From positions 14,363,409 through 14,427,408 of the forward strand of contig OY992839.1 in the NCBI GenBank assembly GCA_963921425.1: DNA of 64,000 nucleotides, read 5' to 3'. The notes beneath the pieces were generated by a model, which saw only the letters and a program-made list of their open reading frames with translations, was not told where the DNA came from and did not search any database. Each line of letters begins with the position of its first letter. Position 1 is the stretch's first letter. Position numbers and translations under genes: made by a program. This document shows, piece after piece, positions 57,654-64,000 of the stretch. The DNA comes from Dryas octopetala. Lineage: Eukaryota > Streptophyta > Magnoliopsida > Rosales > Rosaceae.

Positions 57654-58945
57654 AAGCTTTTTGGAAGCTTCTCAGTCAACACGCGTCCGATTCTAGGAGT
57701 CTGAGTCATCGAAGCTAAGCCACTAAGCCGCGCTTGAGATGTTGCTCTCTCTGCTTTCTACTTTGAGTCATGTGCAAGCCAGCAAGTTGAGCCTCAACCA
57801 CCTTTTTCTTCACCCAGCATTCACATAACGCTTACCAACTGTTTTGTGTGGCATATTTCCCTTATATGCGTCAAGTATCCCTTTTTTTCATATATTTTTT
57901 CTTCTGAATTGTCCTAGCAATTTCCTAGAGCCCTTGTAATTTTGCCTATAAAAGGCACCCTATAGCCTAAATTTTGGGGATCTTGAATTTAATTTTCTGA
58001 AGGGAGAGAATTTCCAACCTTTTGTGCTGGAATATATGAGAGAAAGTAAGTTATTTTAGCCCTTTATTTTATTTTATGTTGTAAGCACCTTTTATTTAAA
58101 TGAATATGAGTCTTTAATTAGTTTATTATTAGAAAAAGTGTATGTGCGATGCTGCGGGTGTTAAAACCTTATAAAATTTTAGTGGATGGGTTTAAAAAAT
58201 TTATTGTTTTGTTTTGCAAGCCTAAGTTACAAAAGGTAGATTGATAACATGTTGCTTTATATGCTATTTGTTATATTAAGATATTGATCATATCTTAGTA
58301 AACCAATCAACATTTAAAAAGATATTACAATATTGGTGAGATAATATTTTTACATATATATATATATATATATATGAAAATGTAAATATGTTTGGAAATA
58401 TTGACATGAATAAAACTAATAAAACTAAAACTAAAAAATCTTTCATCTAATAAAAAGCAAAACTAAAACTAATAAAATATTTTTCATCTACCAAAAAGCA
58501 AATTAGGCATAGTGAATGACCAAAAAGGGCATACTCAACCCCACAATTTCACAATGGCAACCAAATAAAAAAAAAAAAAGTTATGTTAGGCAAAAGCAAA
58601 AGGATGGCAAGATCGTAAAAAAAATGAAAAGGCAAGAGCAAAAAAAAAAAAGAGTGAATGACCAAAACATGCCGAAATAACCCACTAATTACAATGACAA
58701 GCAACTAAAAAAAAGGGCAAAAAATGAAGAAAACTGTTCCTAAGCTACAGTAACACCTTTGTTCAGTTTTAGTATATAGGTAATTTCATTACTCCCTTAT
58801 CTTGTTCTTCTTTTATTTTACTTTATTTACTTTGTTTTTTATTTTTAGCATGAAATCTACCATAGTGGGTTTCTAATCCTCCTCATCAAGGTTGAGGAGG
58901 AAACACCACAATGGTTAAATTCTAGAAATTTATTTCAACAAATTC
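57654..58945. other. AT-rich gene-free stretch
   Basis: Contains a TA-repeat at about 58352-58374 and repeated AAAACTAATAAAA phrases (58400-58500). No gene recognised. Confidence 0.5.
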
Positions 58946-58949
58946 CCTT

Positions 58950-59695
58950 CTGGTGCCTTTGGATGAAGTAGTTTAAAATTACTAAGGAATTCACAAATGA
59001 AGAAATTTAAAATGATGTGATTTGAAATTCTAGAATATGTAAATTTTCTTGTTTGGATAACATGTAAACATAATGGAGTTTAAATACGGAATTTATGGTA
59101 GTTTTAATTTTTGATGCATTAATTAAAAAGAGTGATGGTGATGGTGGCAACAATAAAAATGATGCTTGTGGTGAGTTGACGATATTGGTAGTGGTGATGG
59201 CCCACAAGCGGTGGGAGAAATGGTGGCGGCGAAAATTGGGATGTTGGCGGTGGCGGTGGCGGTGGCGGTGGCGATGGTGTTGGCAATGGCGGTGATGGTG
59301 GTGGCGGCGGTGATGGTGATGTGATGGTGATGGTGATGGTGGTGGTGGTGGCGGTGGTGGTGGTGGTGGTGGTGGCGGCGGCAGCAGCAACGGGGGGTGG
59401 TGGCGATCTCGGTGGCAGGGGTGACGGGGGCGGTGGTGATGTTGGTGGCGGTGGTAGTATGCCGATACGACTTATTTTTCTTTTGTAAAAATTGGAATTT
59501 TGAAAATGACACCAATTTAGGTGGAATTTAAAGTTGGAATTTATAGCCTTCAAATCCCAAGTTTTTTTCCAGCTAGAATTTACAAAATTCTGTATTTATT
59601 GATCCAAATAAGGAAATTATAGCATGTAATTTCTTAAATGCTAAGTTTTGTTTACATTCCAAGTTTTTTTCCTCCATTCAAACACACCATTAATT
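58950..59695. mobile_element. Candidate TIR element carrying a GGT-rich array
   Basis: The left side TGGTGCCTTTGGATGAAGTA and, from the other strand, the right side TGGTGTGTTTGAATGGAGGA form weak TIRs. Inner phrases (GGAATTTATGG, GGAATTTAAAGTTGGAATTT) recur on both sides. No target duplication was found. Confidence 0.4.
59218..59455 (+). repeat. GGT/GGC/GAT triplet array
   Basis: About 240 bp of mainly GGT, GGC and GAT triplets with strong strand asymmetry (G-rich on plus). The Pro-, His- and Thr-rich frames on the minus strand are by-products. Runs of GG every third base could form G-quadruplexes. Confidence 0.9.
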
Positions 59696-60224
59696 ATTCT
59701 TAAATTTTGACATAGATATTGTTCATCAAATAGGAAAAACATAACATTAAACATTTCACCTTTGATGCCATGTATCATTGGTAGTTAGGTCTTTTTCCCC
59801 ACATCAAGCTTGGTATTTAAATTCATAAATACAAAGCTCTTTGATTCCGAGTAGTTTCTTAGAGTTGGTTCACTTGGAATGCTTAGAATTTGTAATTTCT
59901 AAGCAAAACAAGATCTTACCATAGAAGAGTTATGCTTGATTTATTAATTTTCATAGTAAATACCTTTGAATCCTTGTAGTTCCTTAGATTTATTTTCACT
60001 TGGAATGTTTGGGAGATTATTAAGCAAGACAAGAAAATATCATAAAGAAAAACATTTTTTAGTGCTTCAAATAGAATTATCTTTGGAGAGAGTATCAAAT
60101 TGATTTTTGGTACTCTCCATTTTGGGAAATTGTTAGATATTTTCTAGGGTTGTTATATGGTGATGTATAATCCAAGACCTTGATACATTTTATCATTGTC
60201 TAAATTTCACCCCTTTAATTTACA

Positions 60225-60405
60225 ATAATGTTAGGGATTCCAACTTATTTTTTCAACTTTTCTTTCTCACCTTATGTATTATTATTTTATTGGACATAGT
60301 ATTTCCTTATCTTTTTTAAGTTTTATTTTTATTTTTTAGTATCCAATGTATGAATGTTGAAAAAGAAAAGTTAGGAAAATAAGTTGGGATCCCTAGCACT
60401 ACTGT
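60225..60405. mobile_element. Foldback MITE, about 180 bp
   Basis: Left TGTTAGGGATTCCAACTTAT and TTTTTCAACTTTTC pair with right AAAAGTTAGGAAAATAAGTT and GGGATCCCTAGCA over about 45 bp. The centre is A/T-rich. Ends lack a clear target duplication. Confidence 0.65.
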
Positions 60406-60533
60406 TTAATTTATTACATATTTTATATTTTTCCTTTAAATTGATTGTTTTATTCCTTTTTAGTTATTCAACCATCCAATCTTTTTAAACTAGGTTAGCT
60501 TTAAATTAATTAAAGTCTAAACTTAGTGAATCG

Positions 60534-60565
60534 ACTAGTAATTGTGCCCGCGCGTTGTTGTAGGT
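60534..60565 (-). mobile_element. Possible Helitron 3' terminus
   Basis: Read on the minus strand the sequence is CAACAACGCGCGGGCACAAT then TACTAGT, i.e. a GC-rich segment about 10 nt before a CTAG end followed by T, as at Helitron 3' ends. The expected 16-20 bp hairpin is not complete, and no 5' TC end was found. Confidence 0.25.
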
Positions 60566-60949
60566 CTGGAAAGTCTATAAAATGTGCAAAAGGCTTATAA
60601 AATTTTAATGGAAAGATACTGTATTCAGTATATCAAAGTTTAAATGGTTCTGTTCAGGCTTATAAACCACCATCAATCATATTTTAATCAAACCAAATAT
60701 TTCGTTAGAAAACTTCATATTCCTTTTGGCAAAGAATGTAATAGACAACACAGTATAAAAACTAAAGGAGAAATGGGCCAAAAGGGAAGATGACATCCTA
60801 GTCCTACACGTATGAGAATTCAGCCTTGGTACAACCACATCAAATGGTAGAAAATTTATACCCTAATAGTGGAAAAGTGAACTCATCAACATCCAAGGGT
60901 CAAAAAGTGGTTGTATGACAAAAATTTCCCATGCATGAATCCAAAATAG

Positions 60950-61210
60950 TTGATAAAATTCTAACTCTACAAAGCTAAATGACTACTTATAAAGCACCTC
61001 CTAAATGTCAGCAAAAGCATACTTCATCTCCCTTGGTAAACCTCACATCAGTTTACCCTTCCCTATATGCATGAAACCAAAATAATGCATAAAACTCCAA
61101 CTATACAAAGATGAGTGACTGCTAGTTGTAACTCAAAGAAAATCCTAAATCTCAACAAAAGAAGTATACTTCATCTCCCTCTGTAAAACCTCACAACAAT
61201 TTATGCTTTC
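60950..61210 (+). repeat. Diverged tandem duplication, about 140-150 bp period
   Basis: CTTCATCTCCCTTGGTAAAC (about 61022) recurs as CTTCATCTCCCTCTGTAAAA (about 61169). AACTCTACAAAGCTAAATGA recurs as AACTATACAAAGATGAGTGA. No gene recognised. Confidence 0.6.
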
Positions 61211-61750
61211 CTTTTCGAATGGTAGAAGCTTTTGCTTCAGTATAATCACATCTAGGTGAGTCTTCCACAATTGATTGATTACTATCACCCAAACTTTTTG
61301 CAACAGGCCACTCTTATAAAACCAAGCCTTTGTTCCTAGACAAGTTCCTAATTGGTGTTGTAGTTGTTGTTGTTTGAGATTCTTCACATTGCGAATCTTA
61401 TTGAGAATTGCTTGATATGTTTACTTGACACCTATGTGGCATCAGCTCCTCCCCAGCCCCAATAGAGTGTTTCATTAACTGAGAATTCCAGCAAGGGACA
61501 TTTTTGTTTAGTAAAGGAAAATCATTGGTTAGATGAGCTATTACAAACATTCAATCAATAAAATCTTCAAGTACCTTCCAGTCATTGAAATCAAATCTAA
61601 AGACTAAGTGGCAGTAATCAACCTTCCATGTGGCAACAACATTGGCAATATGAGCATTCCTTGGTGTCAAGTCTGCTGACATAGTAAACACAAAACCATA
61701 AATAACCAAACAAAAAATAGAAGAGAATAAGTCATCACAGAGATGAAAGT

Positions 61751-61813
61751 GAGCATTTGCAAAGGATCTGATTCATGCCATCATAGAGAATGAGCATTTG
61801 CAAAGGATCTGAT
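61751..61813 (+). repeat. Short direct repeat, 22 bp twice
   Basis: GAGCATTTGCAAAGGATCTG plus AT occurs at 61751-61772 and 61792-61813. Confidence 0.9.
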
Positions 61814-64000
61814 CCAAGTGCAAAGTGAGTATTCATATAATCCTCAAAAAGAAAGAAAAACATTAAATAAATAAGGATTGATTCAATCAAAAAAAATTAA
61901 ATAATAAAGACTGAAGCAACATTGTACCTATCAAATTAAATTTCTTATCAACATGTGCATACCAACATCAATTTAAATTACTTTGATTCTTTAACTTCAA
62001 TCAATATGGTCCTAATTCACTTAAAAGTGTTTTCATTTTATAATTGTGTGTGATATTCTAAGAGGAAAATCAACCTGCTCACCATTTTCTATAAAAGATT
62101 GAGAATTAAAATACATGTAATGACAACCAAACCACATACCCCAAGCCATGAAAAAGAAAAGTAAATAGTTTTTTTCTCAATTATACAATAAGCAATCATA
62201 AAAGACTGAAACCAAAATGAATATATAATTATGCTATCGCATATAAAAGACCATTTGTACTTGAAATACAACCATTTGTTATAGAACCAAGCTTCTTGAA
62301 GCAAACAAACTGTGGTAATATTTTCTTTCAAACAAACTTTTGTTGGTACACACACCAAACAACATATTTTCTGACATTTCATCAAAGACCTCATATAAAA
62401 CATAAATTAATCCATGTGTAGAACTGATTTCATTACAACTTTGGAAACATAATTAAAGACATATCCGAAACTTCCTTCTGGTTAATTCTCAATTTCAACC
62501 CTTATTGTTTTGAGGTATGTTAAATGAATAGTAATGTCAGAAATTGCTTACCAAATGGGTCTTCACTCTTCTTGAAGAATATGTTAACCAACTTCTTTGA
62601 AGCAAAACTCTGGTTTCGTCATGCATCTACACTGAAAAAGAGACTTAAGAAAACACATGGTCCCTACCTATAGTCCTCATTCACTTAAAAGTGTTTTTTG
62701 TTTGTTTTTCTTTTCTTAATTTTAATTTTATCTTCAAGAGGGAAGACAACTTGTTATTTCTTTAATAAATATAAATAAAATAAAACACACGTAATTAATC
62801 TCAACCAACCCACATAGCCATGAAAAGATACAGTAACAAAAAGGTAACACATCAGTAATGGTTCCTGAATTGTAATTATTAAACAAAGTAATGGTTTCTC
62901 CATTTTCATATATATGTTTTTATAAATAAAAGCCTTGAGGTTTCTACCAATGAAAACTATCAAACTGAAGATAAGTTTCAGTCACTAATCTCAACCAACT
63001 TAATTACAATTCGTAACTTGTATCTAATTAACCAAACCAAACTGTCTATTTTAAAAGACCGAAAAACCATTTGTACTAAAAAAAAAATAATTCGAAAATG
63101 GTGCAGCGACTCTCATCCCAATTAATCAATTAAAATATTTAGAAAATGCAAACCTGAATACAAATGTTGGATGATCTTAACAAACAATGCAAAATCATCA
63201 TGTGATTCATGGCCAACCAATATGCTCTGTAATTACTTTTACTTTTACTCTGTTGTGCTTCTAATACTATAAAATTTAGAACAATGCAATAGGGGTAAGG
63301 TCAAATGAAAAAAAAAAAGTCATCTAAACCCAAAACCCTCCAATTCCATAGCACTATGCGCAGAAAGCATAATATAAGAGATTAAAAAAGGCAGTGAATT
63401 ACCTGCACTTGGGACAAAGATTATCGAAACTACTATATCACAAAGCCCAACCTTTGTTCCCTTTAATCAAGTTTGTAAATTTCAATAAATAAGCTCAAAA
63501 ATGTCAGCGGCCACCAACTAAATTTTTTTTGTTTTTTGATAAAACCACCAACTAAACCAGGTGTCGCAAAAAGAGTCATAAGACTAAACAATGTCCAAAA
63601 GAGCACACACTTCAAATAGTATAAAAGAGCCATAAGACTGTTCACATAGTATTGGCACACACTTCAAGTCCTAAAATCTGTAATAAATTCAAAGTGGAAA
63701 CATAACATTATATAAATGTATTCAAATTGTTGTGTGTATCTGCAAACTGAAACGAAAGTCAATGTGGTATCTTGAGAATATAATCAGCAACCACAATGGT
63801 GGTCTCTTGCCTTTCTAGTGCTAATGAAAAAGTATTGGTATGAAAATTATAGCTGATAAAAAAATGCAAACTGCGAAAATTTACTTTTCAATCTGTTTAC
63901 TCACCTTCAGATAAATCATTAAGAAAAGAACATGGTTGAGATTTGTATTCTTTCAATATAATAACCAAAAAGCCTAGACTTAGCAAAATAACTCTCTCAG
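61814..64000. other. Gene-free AT-rich right flank
   Basis: Only short frames without recognisable homology on either strand. No splice-consistent gene could be assembled. Confidence 0.45.

Noticed and set aside
59007..59553. Pro-, His- and Thr-rich frames (up to 144 aa)
   Set aside because: By-products of the GGT/GGC/GAT triplet array read in three frames.
61145..63660. Scattered 60-104 aa frames in the right flank
   Set aside because: No recognisable motifs, low-complexity or hydrophobic composition, and no consistent splice model.

Overview
The window is nuclear DNA of a flowering plant, almost certainly a woody core eudicot. The evidence is AT-rich intergenic DNA, long GT-AG introns, plant-only gene families (NAC, DYW-type PPR, plant mobile domain) and a heavy load of DNA transposons and LINE remnants. 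A Fagales-like genome would fit, but nothing here fixes the species.

Six host genes are supported. (1) A membrane-tethered-type NAC factor of the NAC016/NAC017 clade (minus strand, 2394 to 367) runs off the left edge. (2) A sphinganine C4-hydroxylase SBH (plus, 19813-24731) has two coding exons split by a 4.1 kb intron. (3) An intronless DYW PPR protein resembling At1g34160 lies at 27656-25926 (minus). (4) A p23-type HSP90 co-chaperone (plus, 29481-31924) has six coding exons, the first only 5 nt. (5) F-actin capping protein beta (minus, 36947-33788) has eight exons and 256 aa. (6) A PUS3/Deg1-type tRNA pseudouridine synthase (minus, 55148-40970) was rebuilt as 15 exons and 443 aa, resembling At1g34150. 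From memory, the NAC, PPR and PUS genes correspond to the Arabidopsis At1g34150-At1g34190 neighbourhood, so this looks like a conserved block into which other genes and transposons have been inserted.

Between the NAC and SBH genes (about 3.0-19.0 kb) lies a nested transposon field. A 5.5 kb Mutator-like element (3002-8468) has TIRs of about 270-280 bp. It carries a broken FAR1/SWIM-type transposase gene and, in opposite orientation, a captured fragment of an RBR-type E3 ubiquitin ligase gene. Next come a TIR element whose left arm is duplicated in tandem (10.4-12.6 kb) with a foldback element inside it, and a GC-rich foldback element (12.66-13.64 kb). Then comes a 5.37 kb unit (13664-19035) with hAT-like ends and a perfect 8 bp target-site duplication. 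This unit encloses Mutator-type cargo: a hairpin array, a plant-mobile-domain (PMD) gene with one stop codon, and the C-terminal part of a transposase ending in an OTU-like domain. It sits directly upstream of SBH.

The right half is the PUS gene with intronic LINE remnants and a MULE-like element with a TSD. Beyond 55.2 kb there is a gene-free flank with a foldback element, a 40 bp-period tandem repeat, a GC-rich MULE with a perfect 9 bp TSD, a GGT-rich triplet array and small MITEs. No host gene is recognised from 55.2 to 64.0 kb. The six host genes act in separate pathways and nothing suggests joint function beyond shared location.
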